DNA from: Haliotis asinina
Taxonomy: Eukaryota > Mollusca > Gastropoda > Lepetellida > Haliotidae
DNA: 64,000 bases
Assembly: GCF_037392515.1 (NCBI RefSeq)
Contig: NC_090282.1
Coordinates: forward strand, 32,043,054-32,107,053
Direction of reading: 5' to 3'
Below are positions 1 to 34,900 of this stretch, one piece after another; the first letter of the stretch is position 1; every line of letters starts with the position of its first letter. The notes beneath the pieces are model-generated. The model did no database searches. It had not been told where the DNA came from and worked only from the letters and a program-made list of their open reading frames with translations. The position numbers were made by a program, and so were the translations under genes.

Positions 1-87
1 GTGCCCAACCAGGGAAGGTCAGTGAAAAGGACAAGTAGACTGTTATTAGAGTCAATGCAGAAATGTGTGCCCAGTTTTGGCAGACCT

Positions 88-712
88 CCAATCTAAGTAA
101 ACTTTGTCTCAGTATTATTTGTTACACTCCTCTACTGAGTCTAGAAGGAGGTCGCATCAGGTAACCTTTGAGATTGACCAATCAGAACACAGCTTACCAA
201 ATCGTAAAAGTGACATATGCATAAACCTTTTGAACTTTTTCCTCGAAAAGGTTTTTAGCATTTTGGATGCTATTTTCTGTACAATGACTTCTGGGTGACG
301 TACATGGAACACGTTGCGACACTGTCAACAGTGAGTAAACCATCTCTAAAAATAGCATTTTGTCAATATTGAAGGATATCAGCTTACCCAAGTATCGGTT
401 AATGGTAACCATGTCATCAGAAAGCCCTAAGCGTAAATAATGCAGGTTAAATATCTGCGTTTTAGCAAATTTTCTTTTGTTGAGGGATCTGTGTCAGTGA
501 CTGGGGAATTTAGTAAGTTCAGCCAAACTCTAAACAGTAGCTGTTGTCATATAGCTGTTGTCTGATTGGTTAAATCTGTTCGGCCATCTCATGCTTGATT
601 GGACGGTCACGGGTCGCTCAAAGGTTGCCTGACGCGACCTCCTGCTAGGCTTTGTTAGACTCAGTAGAGGAGTATTGCAAATAGTACCATAACTGAGTAT
701 ACTTAGACTGGG
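88..712. mobile_element. Foldback MITE with long terminal inverted repeats
   Basis: About 100 bp near 88-190 is repeated in inverted orientation near 553-712. Shared landmarks in both arms are ACTCCTCTACTGAGTCTA, AGGAGGTCGC, CAACCTTTGAG / AACCTTTGAG and CCAATCAGA. There is no coding capacity in between, so this is a non-autonomous DNA element in the SRRT intron. Confidence 0.75.
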
Positions 713-812
713 CATATGTATAGAATGGACCCATAGAAAAAGTATGAAGTGTGTCCAAGGGAACCTACTATGATATTCACCATTTTTTTGAAAGAACTGT
801 AAAGGTTGTTTG

Positions 813-910
813 GTTCATGGTAGTCTAACGCTGCACACAACAGTATTCCAGCTATATGGCAACGGTCTGTAAATAATCGACTCTGGACAGGACAGCCCAG
901 TGACAATCAT
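813..910 (-). mobile_element. SINE family B fragment
   Basis: Contains TATTCCAGCTATATGG and GGTCTGTAAATAATCGA, shared with the longer copy at 27211-27473. Truncated at its 5' part. Confidence 0.75.
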
Positions 911-1268
911 AATACACTTGAATCTACACTGACCTCATGGGCCCGTTAGTTGCCATTACTGACTGCAGGTTTAGACAAACCTGTAAACAAGATAATTTAC
1001 CCCCAGAAATTTACATGAATTCTACAGTGCCCCACATTACGTCATAGAGGTGCATCACTCTGATTTGTTGAAATGTTGTTTGTGGGAGAGAATTTGTAGA
1101 CTGTTGTCAGAAAATCAGTTTGAGGTAATTGAATGTGAAAATGAGTAGTTTTTATGATGGCATTTCATTTATAACGATGCCAGTAATGATAAAGGTATTT
1201 GTACCCTATTGAGTATATGTGATCTTTAAACAAGCAAATAAAATTGTTGATGTTTTGCTGTTTTGCAG

Positions 1269-23644
<22,376 letters not shown>

Positions 23645-24140
23645 ATTCACCGTATTAAATGCCATGAGATACACTATTATCTTTGCCATGGAACACAACA
23701 TGAAATTAACATGGTATACTTCACAAACAGATACACTAATGTTTCATTGTTAGGCCAGGACACACATGTCGAGATGCAGTAATTTTATCAATGTTGGCAA
23801 ATGCATGAATCAAAAATAATATTCGTAAGTCTATGTCATGAAATATTTAAGAATCAACTTGGTTTTTTGAATCAGTAAGGAGTCTACTGTTCAAAAACAG
23901 TGTTTGTGAGAGGCTCTTGTTTATCTAACTACCATTAGTTTAAAAACTGTCAACCTTTCACTAAGTGAAAATAGTACAAAACATGGTGTAACTAATGTGC
24001 TTTACAAAAGCTTTCTCAGTGCTGTAATGCTTTTGAAGCTATGACTGACACTTCACTGCAGCTGAAGCTATTGTTACACCCCTGGTGATGCAACATCTCA
24101 TATTAAAATGGTAATGTCCCATTTAGATTAATACCATGAT

Positions 24141-24291
24141 AATAAACATACCATTGCTGTAAATACCTACCACCGGTCATCTTGTCATAGGTTTTAATAT
24201 TTTTAACAGTTGTTTATCCTTTCTGTTATCCTGATTACACAGTCATGATACATCAATGCATTTATGTTTGTAGTAGCCATATTGTAATAAA
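24141..24291 (+). terminator. SRRT: SRRT poly(A) signal candidates
   Basis: AATAAA occurs at 24141-24146 and 24286-24291, about 500 and 640 bp after the SRRT stop. Both are suitable for the end of a 3' UTR. The cleavage site cannot be placed from sequence alone. Confidence 0.45.
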
Positions 24292-24596
24292 TGGATTTTA
24301 TACAAACGAACATTGTTGTGTTATTGAGAAAAGACTTTTGGATTATACATTGTGGATTCGGGGTAAGGACACTGGTTCCTTATGCATGTAAGAGGGACAA
24401 GTACTTTGATGGAATGGTAAGGCTTAGTGACTGGTTCATTGCATATCACAGTACCCAATCACTATGGAGCAATGCTTATGATGTCAATACTAAAGACTAG
24501 CCATTTATAAAGTATTGAACTGCACACTGCAGGGACATGCTGGAAGTACACACATGATCAAGTCATTACTACCCTGGTTAACTCAAGCTGCCTCTG

Positions 24597-25139
24597 CACA
24601 ACCAACAACTGGCTTTCCAAGGGTTTTGCTTAAGCACAAGCAATAGAGAAAAACTGTTACATTAACTGTCTAGTTAGTAATTCCTTAACACTGTACCTGG
24701 AATATACTCCTAGGGCAAATGTAGAGATATCATGAAAATCAGGTAATATATTTGACCCAGCCTTATCACCCATACTGTTCCATCTATATGATGCTTATCT
24801 GTACGTGGCCGCATTTGGATCAGACAGTCAGGTGATTGGTGTGGTATGTGGTGGTGTGTGGTCTTGTGCATAGAGTGCAGTTCACAAATCAGTGAATTTA
24901 GCAACATTCGTCACAGAGTGTCAGTGTGGATGTATGACAGTATTTAGCAGTTTTCTGCGAGTTACTAGGACTTCTGACCTGACTAACAACGAAGAACCTA
25001 TGTGGTCACGCCTTCAGCATGTGAATTTGTTAAAAATCACCCAGCAGAAAATGAGTACCTGCTGGTATTGGTCATAACAGTTTTTTTTTTCTGTTGGTTG
25101 TGCTTTAGTGCAAACCTTGGAAAGCCAGTTGTTTGTCAA
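24597..25139. mobile_element. Foldback MITE, about 540 bp
   Basis: The left arm near 24601-24660 (CAACTGGCTTTCCAAGG, AAGCACAA, AAAAACTGTTA) is the inverse of 25070-25138 (TAACAGTTTTT, TTGTGCTT, CCTTGGAAAGCCAGTTG). Its internal stretch 24695-24780 recurs in inverted orientation at 27890-27975. Confidence 0.7.
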
Positions 25140-25675
25140 ATGAAATAAGAGGATTATTGATTTGGTTGTTGCACAGTGTTTGGGAAATACCAGTCATATT
25201 ACAGGAGCTGGTGAATGTCCACCATCGTATCTTGTATTGTTGTTGAAGCCCTGTTCTCTTTGCAGCGTTGTATAATTGATAACAAGAATTGTATTTGGAT
25301 GTTTATGAAAAATGGTCATCCTTATGGGGTACCGTTCAGAATTCATGGCTGGGGTGGGGTTGATGATGATTTTTGTGGAGTTGCATGTACAGTGTGAATG
25401 ACCCTCCCTAACATTAAATGTACAAGTTAAGTAACATCCCCCCACCCCCTACTTGTCATGTACAAAATCGATGAAACCCGCCAGAACATGTACAAAACTG
25501 ACAGTTGTGAGAAGCTCTTTGTTTCACCGAGATCGTCTACTGCAAGTGACTTAAACTGCTTGAGTTGAGAGATGTGTATTTATTACAACCCTACCCGTTG
25601 GTGCAGATTAACCATCATGAAAGAACATGACATTGTTCACTGGCACACAGGAGCCAAAGTGTTCGCTCTTTTCGT

Positions 25676-25842
25676 GGAGTGAGCGAGTATAACTTCACGT
25701 TGCTGTTAGCAATGTTCTGGTAACATCACGACGGGGAACATGAGAAAAGGCTTCAGGGTATTTTACCCAGGTGGGGAATCGAAAGAAGGTCTTCGGCGGG
25801 ATGAGCGAACGATTGAACCACTAGACTTCCCCACCACCCTTC
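25676..25842 (-). mobile_element. SINE family A abutting a satellite
   Basis: The minus-strand copy has GGTGGGGAATCGAA, GGCGGGATGAGCGAACGAT and CCACTAGACTTCCCCACC. The satellite begins about 12 bp after it. Confidence 0.8.
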
Positions 25843-25854
25843 CCCTCTCGAGAA

Positions 25855-26970
25855 GTTCAGGACGCTCAGGAGTTAAGCACAAACTGAAAAAGGCCGGGGA
25901 TGGTTAGAGATTTTGGCATCAGTTTATGCTGTGAATGAACCCAGAGTGTCAGCATGTCACTCGAGGAGTTCAGGACGCTCAGGAGTTTAGCACAAACTGA
26001 AAAAGGCCGGGGATGGTTAGAGATTTTGGCATCAGTTTATGCTGTGTATGAACCCAGAGTGTCAGCATGTCACTCGAGGCGTTCAGGACGCTCAGGAGTT
26101 TAGCACAAACTGAAAAAGCCTGGGGATGGTTAGAGATTTTGGCATCAGTTTATGCTGTGAATGAACCCAGAGTGTCAGCATGTCACTCGAGGAGTTCAGG
26201 ACGCTCAGGAGTTTAGCACAAACTGAAAAAGGCCGGGGATGGTTAGAGATTTTGACATCAGTTTATGCTGTGAATGAACCCAGAGTGTCAGCATGTCACT
26301 CGAGGAGTTCAGGACGCTCAGGAGTTTAGCACAAACTGAAAAAGGCCGGGGATGGTTAGAGATTTTGGCATCAGTTTATGCTGTGTATGAACCCAGAGTG
26401 TCAGCATGTCACTCGAGGAGTTCAGGACGCTCAGGAGTTTAGCACAAACTGAAAAAGGCCGGGGATGGTTAGAGATTTTGGCATCAGTTTATGCTGTGTA
26501 TGAACCCAGAGTGTCAGCATGTCACTCGAGGAGTTCAGGACGCTCAGGAGTTTAGCACAAACTGAAGAAGGCCGGGGATGGTTAGAGATTTTGGCATCAG
26601 TTTATGCTGTGTATGAACCCAGAGTGTCAGCATGTCACTCGAGGCGTTCAGGACGCTCAGGAGTTTAGCACAAACTGAAAAAGGCCGGGGATGGTTAGAG
26701 ATTTTGGCATCAGTTTATGCTGTGAATGAACCCAGAGTGTCAGCATGTCACTCGAGGAGTTCAGGACGCTCAGGAGTTTAGCACAAACTGAAAAAGGCCG
26801 GGGATGGTTAGAGATTTTGGCATCAGTTTATGCTGTGTATGAACCCAGAGTGTCAGCATGTCACTCGAGGCGTTCAGGACGCTCAGGAGCACAAACTGAA
26901 GAAGGCCGGGGATGGTTAGAGATTTTGGCATCAGTTTATGCTTTGAATAAACCCAGGGTGTCAGCATGTC
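25855..26970. repeat. 113-bp tandem satellite, 10 copies
   Basis: GTTCAGGACGCTCAGGAG recurs at 25855, 25968, 26081, 26194, 26307, 26420, 26533, 26646, 26759 and 26872, an exact 113-bp period. Copies differ at few sites (GTGAATGAAC/GTGTATGAAC, GAGGAG/GAGGCG). The last copy lacks TTTAG and is truncated. Each unit contains CTCGAG at the junction. The period is not a multiple of three, so open frames across it are not genes. Confidence 0.95.
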
Positions 26971-27210
26971 ATGGATATGAATCTGGGATCCCAGTTTATT
27001 TTATTGATTTTTGAAACAGACTATATTCTCTGGTGATATTTTTGTCTTTTCGTCGTACTTTTCATTAATAAATGCAAATCTTTTTAAAACAAAGCTTTAT
27101 GTTCAAATAAAAATAAGGCCGCAGTGACATATGAGCAGATTTCATGATAAAACGGATGATGCATCATTCAACTATTACAATAACTATTTTAAAAACTGAA
27201 GTTACTTATA

Positions 27211-27473
27211 GTGAGTGAGTTTAGTTTTACGCCGCACTCAGCAATATTCCAGCTATATGGCTGCGGTCTGTAAATAATCGAGTCTGGACCAGACAATCCA
27301 GTGACCAACAACATAAGCATCGATCTGCGCATTTGGGAAGCAATGACGTGTCAACCAAGTCAGTGAGCCTGACCACCCGATCCCCTTAGTCGCCTCTTAC
27401 GACAAGCATAGTCGCTTTTTATGGCAAGCATGGGTTGCTAAAGGCCTATTCTACCCCGGGACCTTCATGGGTC
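27211..27473 (-). mobile_element. SINE family B, near full length (about 263 bp)
   Basis: Begins GTGAGTGAGTTTAGTTTTACGCCGC on the plus strand (the inverted tail). It continues AGCAATATTCCAGCTATATGG, TCTGGACCAGACAATCCAGTGA, CCTGACCACCCGATCC and GTCGCCTCTTACGACAAGCAT, and ends CTACCCCGGGACCTTCA. Confidence 0.9.
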
Positions 27474-27879
27474 GAAGTTACTTACACCTAGCATTGCCTA
27501 CGTCATAAAGTGCTCAGCTTCATAACGTAACTGACCTCAAAGACTTCATAACAGTGGTACATATGTGCGGCTTTTTACCAACATTAGCTTTACAGGTGTG
27601 ACGTACCTAAATTACTGTATAGTCCTAGGCCAAATGCTAGAAAAATCCTTATCTTTTAGGATCTCTCAGCAGCAGTAAACGTGTTATTCAGTAATTAGTA
27701 TGACACCTCTCACCCTCCATAAATTCTTGTTGATGTGGAACTAGCTACAGGAGGTTTTGGGTTACTAAAAACTAACTGGGTTCAGTCCACTGTTGAAACA
27801 GTGTCCACATGTTCATAAACAAACTGCTTGAGAATTGATCACATTGTCTAATGTGTGGTGACAAGCACTGGTTTTCAAC

Positions 27880-27975
27880 ATGGTCAAGATATGCAGTATG
27901 GGTGATAAGGCTGGGTGAAACATATTACCTGATTTTCATGATATCTCTACATTTGGCCTAGGGGTATATTCTAAT
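27880..27975. repeat. Inverted partner of the 24.7-kb MITE interior
   Basis: GGGTGATAAGGCTGGGT, ACCTGATTTTCATGATATC and TCTACATTTG are the reverse complement of 24695-24780. Confidence 0.7.
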
Positions 27976-28939
27976 GACAATTAGCCATACACTATTTCTT
28001 ATAGTCTCCTCACATTGCGCAATTCCTCCTCGGCGACCAGTGTTATAAAGCACAGTGCACGTTGAAACACACTGGAAAATATTACATACTGGTGTAGTAC
28101 ACAAATCATAAGACAGGTGCTTAAGGAATATTATCGGGAGCATAGCAAGCCATTTTTTTCCGTGTAAGCCCGATAGGTTGCAAATTAAGCTTTACACTTA
28201 GATAGTATTTAGGACATGACTACCCTTTTACCAAGAATCGTGTGTTAATAATGAAGCCACGCCCCTGATTATGCTGTCCCTGTTAGATTATCTAGCTGGT
28301 GCTGAATTATCTTTTTACTACTAGAAAGGCATCGCGACCTTACGTACACGTCTGGGATTTTTAGTAGCCCACCTTTAACTTCCCTTGCTCATGAGTTTCT
28401 ACTGAATCCAGATATGTGCTTTGCAGTTGTGAGACTTTTTCTATTCTGAAAGTATTCTTTAATCTGTGATATGAATTAATCTTTTATTATTACGAGGAAA
28501 ACAAACCAACACAACAAACAAACAAATAAACAAAAGCCCGTGTTGATTTACGAGAAAACAAAGGAAAGCAATATAAACAATCTTTGAAGGTTTTCTCACG
28601 TAACATAAAGTTATACTCATTTCACATCGTCAAAGTTCTGTCATATTAACTATAGTCAGTGTAACATGTTAAAACTGGCCATTCGATGAAGAATTCATGC
28701 ACACGAATCTGCAGGAATGTCTGGTGCGACACCGCACAAACTAGGCACCACATCGTGAAACTTGAATTTCACTGATGCTTAACATTCCTAAACAAGTTAG
28801 CATTGAATAAATGTAATTCTTTCTGAGAAACAGTTCTTGAGAGAAATTGCGAAATTCGAACGTGGGATTGTGACATGACAGGCGAAAACCTTACAAATGC
28901 TGATACAACACAATTATCTCCCCTTGATCGTGTTTAGAG
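27976..28939. other. XRCC5 upstream region, no element recognised
   Basis: Likely holds the XRCC5 promoter and 5' UTR just before the proposed ATG at 28940. I see no TATA box or other motif firm enough to call. Confidence 0.4.
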
Positions 28940-31900
28940 ATGGCGGCAAACAAGGTGCTACACTGTAGTATAATGAACTTAAACATGCCGATGTAGTGCA
29001 ACATACATCATAGCTGCATATGACAATCACTTTGACCAATTCTGTGACATTTATATTTATTTTTGTAATAGATCTAGACGTCATTGCCACTGGCATCAAC
29101 ATTAGCTTGCTTTCGTCTTGTTTCAATATGCAATTCACGTTCTTTTAATTTCGTTGTATGACGATGCAAGTTCTTTTATTAGCTCGTTGATTAGTCGCTG
29201 CGTATTTTAACCAAAACAAAACCACAAAGGACCTTTACTGTGTGTTGTGTTAATGTTTTCCTTGGTAACTTGCTCTGCGTGAACAAACATCCGTTAACTG
29301 CCGGATTACCCAGTGAATACATCTGCAGTGTGAAGGATAAATCTTTGATAGTAACAGAATCCGCGCGGAAACATTTTTAACACAAATATATCCAAGGGCA
29401 AAGCATCGGGGAAAACCTAGACCCCAAAAACTAACCCTATGGATCGATGAGGCAGCATGTACATATGTGAAGCAATGTATAAAAACATGTTTACTCTATC
29501 TATTTCTTAAAGTACTGTTGATTGGATGGTGAACGTGTTTAGTTATCACACCAATCTTTGTTTGCAGCTTTGTCTTGGCTGATTACAAACCAATGCATGG
29601 GAAGGGAAATACAGCTATGAGATACAATATCTTAATAGACATTTGCTTGTATTTGAAGCAGTTTTTTGCTCATATGTTTGAAAATATTTTACCTTGGTAA
29701 ATATGACTTGTCTAAGGCTGCTAAATTGTTTGATCAGCCAGTAACTGTTATATGACACAAAACTATCAGACGTTTTATTACATCTTTTCATCTGGCATTG
29801 TTTGAAAAGGGAGGCAACTCTGAGTCAGTCACAGAATGTAGTTCTGCCTACCAGGTGCAATTGCAACAGAATAACAGGAACAGGAGTCTGTGTTATGGTT
29901 TTACCATTCTCTTTTCATCATAGTGGGATCTACGGACACTAGTGTTAACCCCATGTCAGATTTGATGTTCAGATCACAGTGTCCCAAGGGACAATTCAAC
30001 CAGGAAATTCAGGAGGCATATGATAAAAGGCGATAATTAGGTTATGGTAACTATGAGGATTCAGACAAAAACTCACAATTACATTACCTTATTGTTGCAA
30101 ATATCTGAATTCTGGAAACTGCCACTTGACTCTGAGATGTGCAGATTTGCAAGACAAGAGAAAATACTAGCATATTTATATTTTTGTGTCATTCTGTTGA
30201 TCTGAGATGCAACAAGTGGTGCAGTCTGATACACTGATGTACTCAGTTATTTCATGTGTTGAAGTAACATGTACATATACAACTTTCAGGAAGCCATAGC
30301 TATTGTGCTGGATGTGGGTCCCTCCATGAACCAGGCACCGCCAGGTGAGGTGTCCTCGCTACAGACAGCTATTGATGCCATCACTATGATTCTCCAGAGG
30401 AAGGTATTTGACTTAAGAATACTACATATTAATCTGAATGATCAGATACATTCCCAGTGTGCGAGGGCTGTAACACTTGATCGACCTTGATCGATTTTCG
30501 ATATTGGATTTAATAATTTTTTATTTGATTCTTCATACGAGAAAAAACATCATATTTCATATAATTCTCAGATTCAGTTTCTTTGGCATGAAGTTCATCG
30601 TTACCTTGGTGATTTCTGTTAACAACAATTCCATTTGAGTAATTAGCCCCGAGCGTCAACCAATCATGTTTTGCTTTTATTTCAGCGGTCGAAGCTTTAT
30701 TTCAGTGCTTGAAACTGCCTGAGTTTGAGTCAAAATTAGGTTCAGACTGTGTGGAAATAATTTAAATAGGTATTAAATATCGAAACATGATGGTGAGAAA
30801 GGTTATCAAAAAATAAAGCTAAGGTGTCAGATTAGATTTTCAATGAATCGAACCAAATCGTTGCAGCCTTACAGTGTTCACACAACATTGTGTGTTTGAA
30901 CGAATACCAGTTCAAAAAGACCAGCCAGTATCAATATAACAACCCTTAATTTTTATTGAACTGGGACACTGCTGGTCAAAATCAATTAGTGAAACATTTT
31001 CTTTGTCTTGCCAACAGTTGGAAATTTACTATTATGGTTTATATGTTGACAGGGGTGGAGTCAAAGAAACAAGTCATATGTTTTATTTCAGATGTTCTCT
31101 GAGTCTAAAGATGAGGTATCTCTGATTCTGTTTGGTACTGATGGCACAGACAACCCTCTGGCTGATGGAGACAGCTACCAAAACATCACCATCGCAAGAC
31201 CTCTTGGGGTTGCAGACTTTGACCTGCTCCAGCAGGTGAAGGATGAGATTCAGCCTTCAGACACGGCAGCTGACTGTATCCCCTGTACAGTCAAGCAATT
31301 TTTTAAATGAATGACAGAGTATGGAACTTCAGACCTGTGAAGATCTGGGGTAGTATAGGTCTTCAGCAACTCATGCTTGCCACAAAAGGCGACTATGCTT
31401 GTCGTAAGAGACGACTAACAGGATCAGGTGGTCTGGCTTGATGACTTGGTAGACACATGTCATATTCCCTATTGCGCAGATTCATGCTCATGCTGTTGAT
31501 CACTGGTTTTTCTGGTCCAGATGACCGCCATGTAGCTAGAATATTGCCAAGTGTGGCGTAAATGTAATCTCACTCACTCACCCAGAATAATGCCCTCTGA
31601 ACAGTTTCCCAATTTTATTTCTAGCATGTCAGGCGAATATGAGAGAACAGCTAGAAGTGATGTAGGTCTTGGGTATACCACTGTGATGAGATGGATAAGG
31701 TGTTCAACTTCATCAGGGTTGCAAATCCTCAGTCATCGAATTCAGGCTTGCCAAAGGGATGCAACTCTGCAAAGCATGTTGCATCACTTATACCGACACA
31801 TCACCCATGTGCTCCTCTTAAATGAAATAACTGAGTGCTGGTTAATGGTAATGTGTTTGGTTTGTGGATGATTATGGAAAAGAAGATATTTTTAGTCTGT

Positions 31901-34900
31901 TGTTGCAACTTAAATCTTTCAAATATTTCAAATTGTTGATGGATAAATAAATGTATGGATTATGTTAGTGATTATGTTGTGTTATTTCGCAGTGACTGCA
32001 CCATGGAATTTTCCCTTCCCATGCAGCCCTAATTGTGAGCCCTTGAATTTAAGTGAACAAAACTAGATATTCCACTAGTCTTAGTCTGTCATACAGAACC
32101 TGAAAAGAGAGTTATGTCATTTAGAATCATGTTCCTTAGCAACTACAGTCCTGGATGCAGTTGTTGTTGCCATGGATCATCTTGTCCAGGGAATACAGTG
32201 AGTACAATTACCATGTCCTGTCTACTTCAGTAAATTACAACAATACTGTATACAAACCAATTTGAACTTCTTGTGTTGAAACTTCTTGATAGGATCATTC
32301 ACAGTGATGACCCTGTGAAGTTCACATAGACCTACATGAGGTATTTGTAGATGTATTCTGTGTGAAGCCCATTTCTGGTGTTACCCATTGTGATATTGCT
32401 GGAATATTGCTAAAAGTGAGATGAATCTATACTTACTGACCCACGGCTGTACGTATTCAGTGTGTGACTACAGTAGGCATTTGTGTGTGGAGTGACCCAT
32501 TTATTATTGATGTTTTGTATGATGTTTCAGGGGTAAGAGAGGGTTTGCGTCGAAGCGTATCATCCTGCTGTCAGACCTGGGGGGTGAGTTTGGAGATGAT
32601 CAGCTTGACACTATCATTGGTGCTCTTCACAACTCTGGGACAAATATTGATGTCATGTAAGTACTTTCAACTTTGATCTGTGAAGACTTTCAGTAGCCCA
32701 TGGTTGTCGTAAGAGGCTATGGGATCGGGTTGTCAAGCTTGATGACTTAGTTGACTCATATCCCATTAGCGTAGATTGATGCTCATGATTTTGGATCACT
32801 GGATTGTCTGGTCCAGACATGAGTATTTACAGACCACCGCCATATAGCTGGAATATTGCTCAGCTGTGCATTAAACAGCCAAGCAACCAAGTTTCAGTTT
32901 TGGTTTTTGAATTGATCGTATGTGTTGATTCCAGACCTGTTCACTTTGATGATTAGAGAGTAGTGAATACTAACATTTGCAAAGAAACTAAGTGGGTGTA
33001 GATGTGATGGATGCCATTGTCCAGTTTAAAGAAATACATATGAGTCTTTAGTATCTATACCTCTAATATCCGTGTAACTGTATATAATAATAGCACAGGG
33101 AGCAATTGCTTTAGAAAACCTATTAACAACATTCTTGAGTTGTCTGTATACCTTTTCTTATTTGTACAAGGCAGTACCTACTGCATCATGTCTTTAGCAG
33201 CAGGGAAGCAGAAGTGTAATCATTTAACAGAAAATAAAACACCCACAAAAATCACCAACATTTGATTGTAACTTAGATACATAGTAATAGAATGTCATCC
33301 AAATTATCCTATTCCAGTGGACCCAACATTGACGATGATGAGGATGAGGAAGGAGGGGGAGGTGATGCAGGGGGTGCGTCGGTCAACGGTCACCGCAAGG
33401 AGAAGACTCCTCAACAGCGAGCTGGGGAGGCTATGATTAAACATATTCTGGACCAAGTTGAAGGGGAATGCTATTCTTTTAGGTATGTTGACCCTACACC
33501 CAACTAGTGGTGTTCCGATTAATATAATCCAAGCTGTCTCACAGTGACCAAACAACCAAGCAGCCTATCACATTTTCTCATAATCTGACACAAATGACTG
33601 TTCTAGTGTTTGAAACATTTGACAATGGAACATATCTTTGAAGTTATCAGGGCCTGAAAAGGTGTTTAATTCTTAGAAAATTCACTTCACTATTGAAAAG
33701 TCATGACTGAACATTTCTGGGGCTGTTTCAATGCGTTCGTGTGGTGCGTCTGGGGAATTAGCTCATAATGAATCTGAAGCATACGTTGACAAAGGCATAG
33801 CCATATGTACAGGTTTTGACAACAATGGACAGGCAAAGACTCAACAATGGACAGATAGAGAAATAATAGCACTTCCTTCTACAGTTGATGTGATGACAGT
33901 CACAGACACGGGGGGATGACCAATAAATGCCATAAATGTCATATTCAGTAATTAGTGGAAGTGACAATGAGGAACAGGGTAGCTGACAAGGCTTTGTGCA
34001 CTGAGTAGTGATAAAGATGAAGAATGTAAATTAAATAATAACAAAAAGTCTCATGTGGTTTGGCTTCATAGTTTTTGTTTTTTAGAAGTATTTGGATGAT
34101 GGATGTCCTGAATTAGACACTATAACAGCTCTAGGAAGCTTACAATTGTGATATATTAATCATCATTTTAAAGTTGAAGGTTACATCGCATGTGAAATAA
34201 CAACATGGACAGGAGAACCTGAAATATGATACTAACCAATTTTTTTAAAAATAGTTTTGTTGGTAATTAAACAGTCATCACTTGTGTGAGATTTCAACCA
34301 ATTCACAACACTACACTCAACATTTGAAGTATTCAGTATAGAAGATTTACTTCTTGTGTGTAGCTCAATGTGATTGCAATTCAAACGTCCACAGCAAAGA
34401 GAAGTAGCACTGTTTGTATTTGGGAAAAGTGGGCATTTGTTTTAGAGATGCCTTATGTTACTTTTTTTAATACTGGCTACTGTGTTAATGCTTAGGGATG
34501 TTAAAATACATGGATGCATATTTCAAATGTGTAAAGTTTGTCATATGTTAGTATAAAAACAACATATATCACATTCATAATGTGCTGTTTATCTTTGTAG
34601 CGAGGCATTGCCTGCCCTTAGTTATTTCACAGCTCGTCAGGTCCGCCCAACAGCATGGAAATGTACAATGGATATTGGTCCTGATCTCCGGATACCAATA
34701 AACTTTTATGGAAAAGTAAGCATTTTCTTTTCTATTCTACCAGTGACCTTTATTCAATCCATTGTTCTCTGTCAAAGCCATCTTACCAAACATTTAATGG
34801 ACATCAAGGATCAATGCTTACTAATGCCAGGTATTACAAGCCAGCTGGAGAATTCACCAAATGTATGGACACAAACTCTGATTCTGATTTTGGATTTTCT

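Noticed and set aside
25855..26970. CRISPR-like regular repeats
   Set aside because: The units are contiguous tandem copies without unique spacers, in an animal genome.
26745..27014. Open frame EEFRTLRSLAQTEKGRGWLE in the satellite
   Set aside because: The 113-bp period is not a multiple of three and the frame shifts in each copy; no protein would be conserved.
31551..31871. Open frame MWRKCNLTHSPRIMPSEQ
   Set aside because: It begins inside a SINE tail and continues into intron; chance frame.
33731..33919. Open frame MRSCGASGELAHNES in an XRCC5 intron
   Set aside because: No family similarity, no splice sites, and it sits between two exons whose phases join directly.
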